NCBI GenBank assembly: GCA_036454645.1
Contig: JAZHSQ010000022.1
Location: 1-40,879, forward strand
Source of the DNA: Olsenella_K sp036454645
GTDB lineage: Bacteria; Actinomycetota; Coriobacteriia; Coriobacteriales; Atopobiaceae
Direction: 5' to 3'
DNA: 40,879 nucleotides
Positions 26,748-35,529 of this stretch are shown piece after piece. The position numbers were made by a program, and so were the translations under genes. Numbering within the stretch: position 1 is the first letter of the stretch; every line of letters begins with the position of its first letter. The notes beneath the pieces were generated by a model that was not told the DNA's origin, ran no database searches, and worked only from the letters and a program-made list of their open reading frames with translations.

Positions 26748-27293
26748 CTACGCGCCCGCCGCGGCGTCGACGGCCGCGTCCAGGGCCTCGACGATGCCCT
26801 CGCCCCTGGCGTCGTGGGGGACGAGACGGACCTCGCGCGGCGGCTCGACGCCGGCCGGGGCCGCGTCGTCCAGGCGCGTGAGGAAGACGTCGAGCCGCTC
26901 GGGGCCTATCTGGTCGGCGAACTGCTCGCCCCACTCGATCACGCAGGCGCCCTCCTGCCCGAGCACGTCGAAGAGGCCCGTGTCCTCGAGCTCGGAGGGG
27001 TCGGAGAGCCGGTAGAGGTCGAAGTGGTAGAGCGGCACGCGCCCGTCGTCGTAGACCATCTCGATCGTGAAGGTGGGGCTCGTCACGTCGCCCGCGACGC
27101 CCAGGCCCCGGGCGATGCCCTTGGTGAGCTGTGTCTTCCCGGCGCCGAGGTCGCCCGTCAGCACGAGCACGTCTCCGTCCCCGAGGATCTCCCCGAGGAG
27201 CCTCCCGAGCTCCACGGTCCCCTCCGTCGACGCGGAGACGAAGGTCCCCGCGCCCGTGCGCCCGAGCCGGGCGCCCACCCGTCCTTCTCCCAT
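26748..27293 (-). CDS. tsaE: tRNA threonylcarbamoyladenosine ATPase TsaE
   Basis: P-loop ATPase that binds the TsaB-TsaD complex and is needed for repeated t6A formation. The 181-residue product has GDLGAGKTQLTKG (Walker A), VTSPTFTIEMVYDDGRVPLYHFDLYRL and a conserved VIEWGEQ motif, all typical. The C-terminal 25 residues are Ala-rich. ATG at 27293 follows GAGGGGAGAC. It lies between udg and the TsaB-RimI-TsaD fusion gene, and the 185-bp gap to the latter holds only GC-rich sequence. Its partner proteins are encoded next to it, which supports both calls. Confidence 0.96.
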   Translation of the reverse strand: MGEGRVGARLGRTGAGTFVSASTEGTVELGRLLGEILGDGDVLVLTGDLGAGKTQLTKGIARGLGVAGDVTSPTFTIEMVYDDGRVPLYHFDLYRLSDPSELEDTGLFDVLGQEGACVIEWGEQFADQIGPERLDVFLTRLDDAAPAGVEPPREVRLVPHDARGEGIVEALDAAVDAAAGA

Positions 27294-27326
27294 GTCTCCC
27301 CTCTCGTCTGCGCCGCGCCCGCCGCG

Positions 27327-27944
27327 CTATCGCTTGTTGGGCGAGGCGGGATGCTCCTCGAGCCAGCGCCCCAGCATGCGGAAGTCGTCGTCGAGGTAGC
27401 CCTGCCACTCGCGGTGGTAGAGGGCCGCCGCGGGGTGGAAGGTGGGCATGACGACGAAGTGCCCGGTCTGGTGCATCCTGCCCCTCAGGCCCGTGATGCC
27501 CGCCTCCGTCCTGAGGACGAAGTGCGTGGCGAAGTTGCCCAGGCACACGATCACGTCCGGCCAGACGGAGCGGATCTGCTCGCGCAGGAAGGGCGAGCAG
27601 GCCTCGATCTCCTCCGGGCGCGGGTTGCGGTTCGAGGGCGGGCGGCACTTGACCACGTTGGCGATGTAGACGTCCTCGCGCCTCAGCCCGGCCAGAGCGA
27701 GGAGGTCGTCGAGGTTGTGGCCGGCGGCGCCCACGAACGGCTCGCCCTTGAGGTCCTCGTTCCTGCCGGGGCCCTCGCCGACGAACATCACGCGCGCGTT
27801 GGGGTTGCCGACCCCGAAGACGATGTTGTGGCGCGTCTCGCAGAGGGGGCAGAGACGGCAGTCCCCCAGGACGGCGCGGACCTCCTCGAGCGTGACCTCC
27901 TGGGGCCGCTGGTGGTCGTGGCCCGGGATGTGCATCACGGACAT
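27327..27944 (-). CDS. Uracil-DNA glycosylase, family 4 (4Fe-4S)
   Basis: Removes uracil from DNA to start base excision repair. The 205-residue product shows the family 4 motifs GEGPGRNEDLKGEPFVGAAG and HPAAALY. It has the four cysteines expected to hold a 4Fe-4S cluster: CRLC near the N-terminus, then Cys in VKCRPPSNRNP and EACSPF about 15 residues on. ATG at 27944 is chosen because GAGGAGGG precedes it. An upstream ATG at 27995 overlaps the end of alr and lacks a site. It lies in the alr-udg-tsaE part of the operon. Confidence 0.95.
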   Translation of the reverse strand: MSVMHIPGHDHQRPQEVTLEEVRAVLGDCRLCPLCETRHNIVFGVGNPNARVMFVGEGPGRNEDLKGEPFVGAAGHNLDDLLALAGLRREDVYIANVVKCRPPSNRNPRPEEIEACSPFLREQIRSVWPDVIVCLGNFATHFVLRTEAGITGLRGRMHQTGHFVVMPTFHPAAALYHREWQGYLDDDFRMLGRWLEEHPASPNKR

Positions 27945-27987
27945 GGCACCCTCCTCATCCGCCAGGTACGAGCGCCGGGCGCGGCGC

Positions 27988-29139
27988 CTAGGCATAGACC
28001 CTCTGCAGCCTGAGGCCGAAGTCGCAGGTCACCTCGTAGTTGATCGTGCCGCGAAGCTCGGCCATGTCGTCCATGGTGATGCGCTCGCCGCCGTCCTCCC
28101 CCACGATGGTGACGACGTCGCCGTACTCGACGGGGCTCGAGGGCCTGAACGCGCGCGTGGGGTTGACCTCGACCGCGAACATGAACTGGTCCATGCAGAT
28201 CCTGCCGACCTGCCGGCACCTCTCGCCCCGCACGAGCACCTCCATGCGGTTGGAGAGCGTGCGGGAGAGGCCGTCGGCATAGCCGATCGGCACCGTGGCG
28301 ACCTGGGTGTGCGGGCGTGGCACGCGGTAGGTGAGCCCGTAGCCCACGCCGGTCCCGACCTCGGGCTCCACGACGCGGGTGACCCGCGCGCGGACGCTCA
28401 TGGCCGGCGTGAGGTCCACCTTGGCGCGCGTCGAGTCGGCCGGCTGCAGGCCGTAGAGGCCGATGCCGGCGCGGCACATGTCGTAGTGGACCTCGGGGTG
28501 CAGGATCGTGCCGGGGGTGTTGTCGCAATGGACGAGGCCGCACTCCATGCCCGCCTCGCGCACGCTCCCGACCGCCTCCGCGAAGCGCTTCTTCTGCATC
28601 TCGAAGTCCCAGTCGCCCGGGACGTCGGCCGTCGCGAAGTGCGTGAAGGTGCCCGCGCACTCGAGGCCGCGGTGGAAGTCGATCTCGCGGCGGAAGAGCG
28701 CCGCCTCGCTCCACCTGACGCCGATGCGGGTCATGCCCGTGTCGACGGCGAGGTGGTAGCGGGCCACCCTGCCCATCGAGGCGGCGCACTCGCCGAGGGC
28801 GAGGGCGAAGTCGGCGGTGTAGACCGCGGGCATGATGTCGTTGCGGACGAGCGTGCGCACCGAGTCGACCGGCGGCTCGCTCAGCAGCAGGATCGGCTGC
28901 TCCACGCCCGCGCGCCGCAGCTCCACGCCCTCGTCGACCGTCGAGACGGCGAACTGGTCGGCGCCGCCGGCCAGCATCGCGCGGGCGCACTCGACGGCGC
29001 CGTGCCCGTAGGCGTCCGCCTTCACGACGCACATGAGACGGGCGCCGGGCTCGCACATGGCCTTGAAGAGGCGAGTGTTGCGCGTCACCGCACCGAGGTC
29101 GACCTCCACCCACGCCCAGCGGTTCTTCGGATACTCCAT
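27988..29139 (-). CDS. alr: Alanine racemase
   Basis: PLP enzyme that interconverts L- and D-alanine, supplying D-Ala for peptidoglycan. The 383-residue product has the PLP lysine in VVKADAYGHG (Lys40), the catalytic tyrosine in GVGYGLTY (Tyr267) and the C-terminal-domain motif GRICMDQFM. ATG at 29139 follows GGGAGGGCAGGAC. It sits 45 bases after nnr and before udg on minus, and with glmM upstream it gives the operon a cell-wall precursor theme. Confidence 0.97.
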   Translation of the reverse strand: MEYPKNRWAWVEVDLGAVTRNTRLFKAMCEPGARLMCVVKADAYGHGAVECARAMLAGGADQFAVSTVDEGVELRRAGVEQPILLLSEPPVDSVRTLVRNDIMPAVYTADFALALGECAASMGRVARYHLAVDTGMTRIGVRWSEAALFRREIDFHRGLECAGTFTHFATADVPGDWDFEMQKKRFAEAVGSVREAGMECGLVHCDNTPGTILHPEVHYDMCRAGIGLYGLQPADSTRAKVDLTPAMSVRARVTRVVEPEVGTGVGYGLTYRVPRPHTQVATVPIGYADGLSRTLSNRMEVLVRGERCRQVGRICMDQFMFAVEVNPTRAFRPSSPVEYGDVVTIVGEDGGERITMDDMAELRGTINYEVTCDFGLRLQRVYA

Positions 29140-29184
29140 GTCCTGCCCTCCCGGCCGGACGCCCGGCCATCGCGCTGCCGCTGC

Positions 29185-30813
29185 CTAGCCCTGCTGCTCC
29201 TCGGCGGGGAAGGAGGCCCGCTCCTCCACCGCGTCCGTCGCGAGCCCGAGCTCCTCGATGACGTCGCCCGCCATCACGCCGCGCGACCCGAAGCGCTTGG
29301 AGGCGCGCCTCGCCGCCTCGCCGTGGACCTCGCAGGCCATCGCGCACACGAGCGGCAGGCCCTCCTCGTCCGTCTCGCCCGCCCCGCGCCTGCGCGCGAG
29401 GGAGGCGCCCAGGACGCCGGCGAGCACGTCGCCCGAGCCGGCCGTCGCGAGCGAGGCGGGGCCGGGCTTGGGCAGCAGGGCCACCTCGACGCCCACGCAC
29501 GCGGTCGCCGTGCCCTTGGAGACGACGCAGATCTCGCTGCCGCCCTCGGCCCAGACCACGCGCCGCGCCGCGTCCATGGCGGCCGTCAGGGAGTCGGGCG
29601 GGTTGTCCGGCTGGCCGACGAGCCTGCCGAGCTCGCGGCGGTGCGGGGTGAGCACGACCGGCGCGTCGCGGCGCAGGAGCTCCGGGAAGCTGTCGAGCCG
29701 CCCGGAGGTCAGCCTCGAGAGGCAGTTCAGGGCGTCGGCGTCGAGCACGAGGGGTGCGTCGCACTCGAGCAGGCCCGAGACGACCGACATGGTCGAGGGG
29801 TTCACGCCCATGCCGCACCCGCACACGACCGCCGCGCTCCTTGCGGCCAGCCTGCAGAGCTCGTCTCTGGCGTCCGCCGCGAAGGTGCCGCTCTCGGGGT
29901 CGGCCGGAAGCCCCACGACCGGGATCTCGAGGAGGTGGGCCTGCACCTGGGCCGCGATGGACTCGGGCACGGCGAGCGTCACGTAGCCCGCGCCGGCGCG
30001 AGCCGCCGCGCGGGCGGCCATCACGGGCGCGCCCACGTAGCGCTCGGAGCCGCCGACCACCAGGACGGAGCCGCGCGAGTACTTGTCGATCGCGGAGGAG
30101 GGGGGCACGAGGACGTCGAGGTATTCGCCCGCCTCGGCGCGCCACGCGACGGGGTCCGCCTCGACGAGCAGGCGCTCGGTCTGCTCGGCCAGGGGCGCCA
30201 CGACGATGGCGCCGGTGAGGTCGCGGCCGTCGTCGGAGAGCAGGCCCGGCTTGAGGCAGAGCATGGTCACCGTGACGTCGGCCATGACGCCGCCGGCGGG
30301 GGCGTGGCCGGTCTGCGCGGACAGGCCGCTCGGCACGTCGACGGACACCACGCGGGCCCCGGACCTGTTGAGGCAGTCGATCCAGATGTCGAAGGGCGCC
30401 TTGGGCTCGCCGTGGAAGCCCGTGCCGAGCATGGCGTCAACCACGACGTCCGCCTCGTCGAGCAGGGCCTCGAGCCGCTCGCGCGGGGGCGCCACCTCGA
30501 TGGGGACGCCCGCGGCCCGCGCGCTCGTCGCCACGACGTGGGCGAGGTCGCTCTCGATGTCGTCGGGCGAGACGGGCGAGACGACCGTGACGTCCGCACC
30601 CCTGCCGCGCAGGAGCTCGGCCGCGACCCACCCGTCGCCGCCGTTGTTGCCGAAGCCCGCGAGCACGAGGACCTGGCGCGCGTCCTCCATGCGCTCGACC
30701 TCCTGGGCGCAGGCGTTGCCCGCGCGGCGCATGAGCTCCGCGAGGCTCACGCCCTCGCCCGTGAGGGCCTGCTCCACTGCCCTGACGTCCTCTACGTTGA
30801 GAACTGGCTGCAT
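29185..30813 (-). CDS. nnr: Bifunctional NAD(P)H-hydrate epimerase / ADP-dependent NAD(P)H-hydrate dehydratase
   Basis: Repairs hydrated NADH and NADPH. The 542-residue product joins a YjeF_N epimerase domain (about 1-220; GNNGGDGWVAAELL, DAMLGTGFHGEP, VDVPSGL) to a ribokinase-like dehydratase domain (about 235-530). The latter has VVGGSERYVGAPV, VLTPHRRELGRL, and TAGSGDVLAGVLGA with the catalytic GSGD. ATG at 30813 lies five bases after the acpS stop codon, with its ribosome binding site inside the end of acpS. That spacing suggests translational coupling. The acpS-nnr-alr order is common in Gram-positive genomes. Confidence 0.97.
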   Translation of the reverse strand: MQPVLNVEDVRAVEQALTGEGVSLAELMRRAGNACAQEVERMEDARQVLVLAGFGNNGGDGWVAAELLRGRGADVTVVSPVSPDDIESDLAHVVATSARAAGVPIEVAPPRERLEALLDEADVVVDAMLGTGFHGEPKAPFDIWIDCLNRSGARVVSVDVPSGLSAQTGHAPAGGVMADVTVTMLCLKPGLLSDDGRDLTGAIVVAPLAEQTERLLVEADPVAWRAEAGEYLDVLVPPSSAIDKYSRGSVLVVGGSERYVGAPVMAARAAARAGAGYVTLAVPESIAAQVQAHLLEIPVVGLPADPESGTFAADARDELCRLAARSAAVVCGCGMGVNPSTMSVVSGLLECDAPLVLDADALNCLSRLTSGRLDSFPELLRRDAPVVLTPHRRELGRLVGQPDNPPDSLTAAMDAARRVVWAEGGSEICVVSKGTATACVGVEVALLPKPGPASLATAGSGDVLAGVLGASLARRRGAGETDEEGLPLVCAMACEVHGEAARRASKRFGSRGVMAGDVIEELGLATDAVEERASFPAEEQQG

Positions 30814-30818
30814 TCAGA

Positions 30819-31376
30819 TCACTCCTCGGGGGAGGCCCCGCGCGCGCCGGGGGCGCCGTCCCCGGGCGTGGCCCCGTCGGCCCCCGCCAGACCGTTTTCC
30901 TGTATCCGCTCGAGCTCGTCTATGACGGTTCGCGCCCGCCTGAACGACCTCCTGAGCTCCTCGCCGGCGTCCGGCTCGCGCCGCTCCTCCGGCCGCACGT
31001 CCGCCGTCACCGCGACCGCGTTGGCCACGGCGACCTCGCGGGTGTAGGAGAGCGAGAGCGCGACCTCGCTGACGCCCGCCGCCTCGGCGGCCGCGAGCGC
31101 GCGCCCCGAGAGCGTGACGCGCGCCCGGGGTCCCTCGTGGCCCACGCTCACGTCGGCGAGGCCGCAGGAGCCCCGCCCCGTGAGCCCGAGGGCGCGCGCG
31201 ACCGCGCCGTGCGCCGCGAAGCAGGCGGCGTAGCGCTCGTCCGGGCGCGCGCCCCTCTCGCACCAGGCGCGCTCCTCGGCCGAGAACCCCCGCTCGGAGA
31301 GGCGCGGGCGGCGCGCCCGCGCCCTCCTCATGCGCGAGACCTCGAGCATGTCGACGCCCACGCCCGCCTGAGCCAC
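30819..31376 (-). CDS. acpS: Holo-[acyl-carrier-protein] synthase-like protein (AcpS), altered active site
   Basis: AcpS transfers phosphopantetheine from CoA to acyl carrier protein. The 185-residue product starts AGVGVDMLEVSR, with the metal Asp at residue 9, and later has SLSYTREVAVANAVAV. The second motif should read KEA.xKA but here reads HGAVARA (56-62). The lysine and the metal-ligand glutamate at 56-57 are therefore replaced by His and Gly. An unusual C-terminal extension of about 60 residues follows from 127. GTG at 31376 starts nine bases after glmM. Operon position supports acpS identity, but activity is uncertain: it may be inactive, use another ligand, or have been shaped by sequence drift. 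Confidence 0.75.
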   Translation of the reverse strand: MAQAGVGVDMLEVSRMRRARARRPRLSERGFSAEERAWCERGARPDERYAACFAAHGAVARALGLTGRGSCGLADVSVGHEGPRARVTLSGRALAAAEAAGVSEVALSLSYTREVAVANAVAVTADVRPEERREPDAGEELRRSFRRARTVIDELERIQENGLAGADGATPGDGAPGARGASPEE

Positions 31377-31385
31377 CCTTGCCCC

Positions 31386-32723
31386 CTAGGCCCCGAAGGG
31401 CTCGAGGGCACGGACGACGATCTCATCCGCCTGCCTGCACTGCTCGGCGGTCGGCGCCTCGGCGAGGACCCTCACCAGGGGCTCGGTGCCGCTCGCGCGC
31501 ACGAGCACGCGCCCGTCGCTGCCGAGGAGGTCGGCGGCCTCCTTGGTCGCGGCCTGCACCGCCTCGGACGCCATGGCCGCGTCCTTGTCGCCCACGCGCA
31601 CGTTGATGAGGACCTGCGGGTAGAGCACCACGGGCCGCGTGAGCTCGGAGAGGGGCTCGCGCTCGGCGCGGATGACCTCGCAGACGCGCAGGGCGGTCAT
31701 GATGCCGTCGCCGGTCTTCTCGATGTCGCCGAAGATGATGTGGCCGGACTGCTCGCCGCCGAGCGAGTAGCCCATCTCGCGCATGCGGGCGTAGACGTTC
31801 TTGTCGCCCACGGCGGTCGTCTCGTAGGAGAGGTGCGCCTGGTCGAGGGCGCGGAAGAGGCCGAAGTTGGAAATGACCGTGGGGACGACCGTGCCCTTGG
31901 CGAGCCTGCCGTGCTTGTTGAGGTACTTGCCGCACACGTACAGGATCAGGTCGCCGTCCACCACGTGGCCGCGCTCGTCCACGGCGATGCAGCGGTCCGC
32001 GTCGCCGTCGAAGGCGAAGCCCACGTCGAGGGCGTTCTCCACCACGTGGCGCTGGAGGCGCTCGATGTGGGTGCTGCCGCAGTCGACGTTGATGTTGAAG
32101 CCGTTGGGCGCGTTGTTGATGACGCGCACGTCCGCGCCGAGGGCGTCGAAGACGGGCTTGGCGACCGAGGAGGCGGCGCCGTTCGCGCAGTCCAGCCCGA
32201 CCTTGACGCCCTGGAGCGAGAAGTTCGCGCTGGCGATGAGGCTCGCGATGTAGCGGTTGCGGCCCTGCATGTAGTCGACGGTGCAGCCGATCTTGTCGCC
32301 CGTGGCGAGCGGCACGTCCACGAGGCCGTCGATGTAGTCCTCGACCTTCTGGAGGACGTCCTCCTCCATCTTGTAGCCCTCGCGGTTGACGAGCTTGATG
32401 CCGTTGTCCGTGTAGGGGTTGTGCGAGGCCGTGACCATGATGCCGCAGTCGAAGCTGCCATCCACCACCTCGAAGGAGAGGCCGGGCGTGGGGATCACGT
32501 GCAGCATGTAGGCGTCCGCGCCGGAGGCCACGAGGCCGGCGACGAGGGCGCTCTCGAACATGTAGCTGGAGCGCCGGGTGTCCTTGCCCAGGACGACGCG
32601 GGCCTTGCGACCACGGTGGATGCCATAGTACCAGCCGACGAACCGACCGATCCTGTAGGCGTGCTCCACCGTCAGGCCCTCGTTTGCCCGACCCCTGAAG
32701 CCGTCGGTGCCGAAGTATTTCAT
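31386..32723 (-). CDS. glmM: Phosphoglucosamine mutase
   Basis: Converts glucosamine 6-phosphate to glucosamine 1-phosphate for UDP-GlcNAc and peptidoglycan. The 445-residue product has the full set of motifs: MKYFGTDGFRG at the N-terminus, phosphorylated Ser100 in TASHNPYTDNG, Mg-binding DGDADR (239-244), GGEQSGHIIF and the phosphate-binding RASGTEPLVRV. ATG at 32723 is chosen because GGGGAGGAG precedes it and MKYFGTDG is the normal start. It is the first gene after the rplM-rpsI terminator and is followed closely by acpS. Confidence 0.98.
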   Translation of the reverse strand: MKYFGTDGFRGRANEGLTVEHAYRIGRFVGWYYGIHRGRKARVVLGKDTRRSSYMFESALVAGLVASGADAYMLHVIPTPGLSFEVVDGSFDCGIMVTASHNPYTDNGIKLVNREGYKMEEDVLQKVEDYIDGLVDVPLATGDKIGCTVDYMQGRNRYIASLIASANFSLQGVKVGLDCANGAASSVAKPVFDALGADVRVINNAPNGFNINVDCGSTHIERLQRHVVENALDVGFAFDGDADRCIAVDERGHVVDGDLILYVCGKYLNKHGRLAKGTVVPTVISNFGLFRALDQAHLSYETTAVGDKNVYARMREMGYSLGGEQSGHIIFGDIEKTGDGIMTALRVCEVIRAEREPLSELTRPVVLYPQVLINVRVGDKDAAMASEAVQAATKEAADLLGSDGRVLVRASGTEPLVRVLAEAPTAEQCRQADEIVVRALEPFGA

Positions 32724-32840
32724 CGCGTCTCCTCCCCGGGCGACCCGGATGCTCATGGCGTGGCCGCGCAGGGCGCGGCCCGGAATGACATGGTACCAAC
32801 CGCGGGGCGCACGGGGGCCCTCCCCTGCCAGACGGCATAA

Positions 32841-32871
32841 TAAAAGAGGACCCGCACCTGGCGGGCCCTCC
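32841..32871 (-). terminator. Rho-independent terminator after rpsI
   Basis: On the minus strand a stem AGGGCCCGC / GCGGGTCCT with a short loop is followed by CTTTTATTA. It ends the rplM-rpsI transcript and separates it from glmM, though partial readthrough is possible. Confidence 0.85.
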
Positions 32872-32898
32872 GTGGGCGATGCTGCCTGTGGCGCAGCG

Positions 32899-33294
<396 letters not shown>

Positions 33295-33297
33295 CGG

Positions 33298-33738
33298 TTA
33301 AGCCTCCAGATCGATCTTGACGGGGTTCTGAGCCATGTGCGGGTGCTCCGGGCCAGCGTAGACCTTGAGCTTCATGCCCTGCTGGCGGCCGAGGGTCGTC
33401 TTGGGGAGCATGCCCTTGACCGCGTGCTCGATGACGCGCTCGGGGTGCTTGGCCATGGCCTCCTTGAAGGACTCGGTCTTGAGGCCGCCGAGCCAGCCGG
33501 AGTAGCGCCAGTAGGACTTGGTGTTGGCCTTGTTGCCCGTGAGCTTGACCTTGTCGGCGTTGATGACGATCACGAAGTCGCCGGTGTCGGTGTTGGGCGT
33601 GTACTGGGGCTTGTCCTTGCCGCGAAGGATCATGGCGGCCTTGGTCGCAAGGCGGCCGAGGGTGGCGCCGTCAGCGTCGATGAGCACCCACTTGCGCTCT
33701 ACCTCGCCGGGCTTGGCGAAATGAGTCGACTTGTTCAC
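33298..33738 (-). CDS. rplM: 50S ribosomal protein L13
   Basis: Early-assembling large-subunit protein. The 146-residue product shows WVLIDADGATLGRLAT, GDFVIVINADKVKLTGNK, the characteristic KHPERVIEHAVKGMLPK and YAGPEHPHMAQNP. The start is a GTG at 33738 with AGGAGGAGTCAA upstream. It is the first gene of the rplM-rpsI operon. The upstream 280-bp gap carries the divergent promoters for this operon and the flavin reductase-like gene. A perfect palindrome CCCACGTGGG lies in it at 33893-33902. Confidence 0.99.
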   Translation of the reverse strand: MNKSTHFAKPGEVERKWVLIDADGATLGRLATKAAMILRGKDKPQYTPNTDTGDFVIVINADKVKLTGNKANTKSYWRYSGWLGGLKTESFKEAMAKHPERVIEHAVKGMLPKTTLGRQQGMKLKVYAGPEHPHMAQNPVKIDLEA

Positions 33739-33892
33739 TTGACTCCTCCTACGTACCTGCGGTCTCGACGGCTCCTGGACGAGCTGTCGCGCTTTTAATG
33801 TCAGAGATTACGGGGCTCTGTTGCAAAAGCCTTTAGATAGTAGCATGACTGCCGTTCAAGTCCAGGGGAACATGGCTCGTCCACAAACTTTT

Positions 33893-33902
33893 CCCACGTG
33901 GG
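33893..33902. promoter_or_regulatory. CCCACGTGGG palindrome in a divergent promoter region
   Basis: Perfect 10-bp palindrome about 115 bases before the flavin reductase-like gene and about 155 before rplM. It could be a regulator site; nothing else in the gap could be assigned. Confidence 0.3.
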
Positions 33903-34018
33903 CACCCATTCCCCTCCGGTTGCCGTAAGCTGGGCATATGTGCCACGCGCGCCATCGCGGGCCCGCGTCTCCGGGCGCGCCCGCGGGCGTGGTGGGAAGC
34001 GCGGGAGAAGGGGTTCTC

Positions 34019-34528
34019 ATGGACGCAAAAGCCCTCTACAAGTTCTCGTCAGGCCTCTACGTCGTCTCTGCGGCGACGCAGGACGACTGGGGCGCCTGCC
34101 TCGTCAACACCGGACTGCAGCTCACGAGCGACCCGCTGCAGGTCGAGGTGGTAATCAACAAGCAGAACCACACCGAGGGGGTCGTCGAGCGGGCCGGTCA
34201 CTTCGCCCTCTGCCCCATCACCGAGGAGGCGGACATGCCCTACATAGGCCGCTTCGGCTTCCGCACCTCCACGGAGTTCGACAAGTTCGAGGGCATCGAG
34301 AGACGCACGACCGCCCTGGGCGACCCCTACACGCCGCTCGCCTCCGCGGCGGTGCTCGCCTGCAGGGTCGTCCAGACCCTCGACGTGGGCACGCACGTGG
34401 TCTTCGTCGGCGAGGTGGCCGACGCCGAGGTGCTCTCTTCGGCCGCGCCCATGACCTACGCCTACTACCACACCACGCTCAAGGGCAAGACGCCGCCGAA
34501 GGCATCGTCGTTCGTCCCCGGGGCGTAG
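34019..34528 (+). CDS. Flavin reductase-like domain protein (FMN-binding split barrel)
   Basis: Predicted FMN-binding protein of 169 residues related to the flavin reductases and flavoredoxins of anaerobes. It has the family's N-terminal FSSGLYVVSAATQDDWGACLVNTGLQLTSDP, where the FMN phosphate binds, then VEVVINKQNHTEGVVERAG. A conserved VGEVADAEVL strand and a YAYYHTTLKGKTPP ending fit the same family. ATG at 34019 follows GAGAAGG. It lies 26 bases before the sugar kinase and probably shares its transcript. A role in electron transfer or oxygen defence, perhaps with rubredoxin, is a guess from context. Confidence 0.88.
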   Translation: MDAKALYKFSSGLYVVSAATQDDWGACLVNTGLQLTSDPLQVEVVINKQNHTEGVVERAGHFALCPITEEADMPYIGRFGFRTSTEFDKFEGIERRTTALGDPYTPLASAAVLACRVVQTLDVGTHVVFVGEVADAEVLSSAAPMTYAYYHTTLKGKTPPKASSFVPGA

Positions 34529-34554
34529 GCCCGGGCGGAGCCAGGAGGAAGACC

Positions 34555-35487
34555 ATGATCTACACCGTGACGCTCAACCCCGCGGTCGACAAGACCGCGC
34601 AGGTGCCGAACTTCTCGATCGACGCCGTCAACCGCATCGAGGAGCTGCGCCAGGACGCGGGCGGCAAGGGCATCAACGTCTCGAAGGTCGTCGCCGCGCT
34701 CGGCGGCGAGACCGAGGCGCTGTGCCTGCTCGCGGGCAACGCCGGGCGCTGGATCCAGGACCAGCTCGAGTCGCTGCGCATCGCCTACGACCCCTTCGAG
34801 GTGGCGGGCGAGACGCGCACCAACCTCAAGCTCGTGGACCCCATCCGCGGCACCCACACCGACATCAACGAGCCCGGCCCCACGGTCACGCGCGAGGCGC
34901 TCGCCGAGGTCCTCTCCGCGCTCGAGTCCAAGGTCACGGCCGACGACGTCGTGGTGCTGGCGGGCAGCCTGCCGGCCGGCGCCTCCCCCGCCACCTACGC
35001 GAGCTGGGTCGACGAGCTCGGCCGGCGCGGGTGCCGCACCTACCTCGACGCCGACGGCGAGGCCCTGAGGCTCGGCGTCGAGGCCAGGCCGAGCTTCATC
35101 AAGCCCAACCTCCCCGAGCTCTCCGAGCTGTGCGGCAGGCGCTTCCAGGACAACGCCGACGTCGCCAGGACGGCCAGGGACCTCGTGGCCGACGGCATCT
35201 CGCGCGTCGTCGTGAGCCTCGGTAGCGAGGGGGCCCTGTTCGTCAGCGAGGACGGCGCCTGGCTCGCGCGCGCGCCCAAGGTGACGGTCGGCTCGACCGT
35301 CGGCTCCGGCGACTCGGTCGTCGCCGCCATCGCCTACTCCGAGCAGGTAGGGCTGGCCGAGGAGGGCACCATGCGGCTCTCCATGGCCTGCGGCGCGGCC
35401 AACGCCATGCAGTCCGGCACCCAGGCGGCCCCGCGCGAGCTCGTGGACTCGCTCGTGTCGGACGTCGTCATCGAGCAGGTCCTGTAG
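34555..35487 (+). CDS. PfkB-family sugar kinase (1-phosphofructokinase/hexose kinase type)
   Basis: Cytosolic ATP-dependent kinase of 310 residues for a phosphorylated sugar such as fructose 1-phosphate or tagatose 6-phosphate. It has the family opening MIYTVTLNPAVDKT, the substrate motif GGKGINVSKVVAALGG, AGSLP at 136-140 and the anion-hole/catalytic sequence GSTVGSGDS with Asp253. ATG at 34555 follows AGGAGGAAGACC. No phosphotransferase system or DeoR-type regulator lies beside it, so the exact sugar cannot be assigned. It is convergent with the patatin-like gene across a shared hairpin. Confidence 0.92.
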   Translation: MIYTVTLNPAVDKTAQVPNFSIDAVNRIEELRQDAGGKGINVSKVVAALGGETEALCLLAGNAGRWIQDQLESLRIAYDPFEVAGETRTNLKLVDPIRGTHTDINEPGPTVTREALAEVLSALESKVTADDVVVLAGSLPAGASPATYASWVDELGRRGCRTYLDADGEALRLGVEARPSFIKPNLPELSELCGRRFQDNADVARTARDLVADGISRVVVSLGSEGALFVSEDGAWLARAPKVTVGSTVGSGDSVVAAIAYSEQVGLAEEGTMRLSMACGAANAMQSGTQAAPRELVDSLVSDVVIEQVL

Positions 35488-35490
35488 GCG

Positions 35491-35521
35491 GGGGCGCCGC
35501 CCCGGCGCCGGCAGGCGCCCC
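35491..35521. terminator. Shared hairpin between convergent kinase and patatin genes
   Basis: Arms GGGGCGCC (35491-35498) and GGCGCCCC (35514-35521) lie in the 42-bp gap between the two convergent stop codons. The sequence is GC-only without T-runs, so termination strength is uncertain. Confidence 0.5.
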
Positions 35522-35529
35522 GCGCCGGC

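Noticed and set aside
26563..27648. N-terminal extension of the TsaB-RimI-TsaD protein by 362 residues
   Set aside because: The open frame upstream of 26562 overlaps tsaE and udg in a shifted phase, gives Arg-rich nonsense and has no start signal. TsaB begins normally just after 26562.
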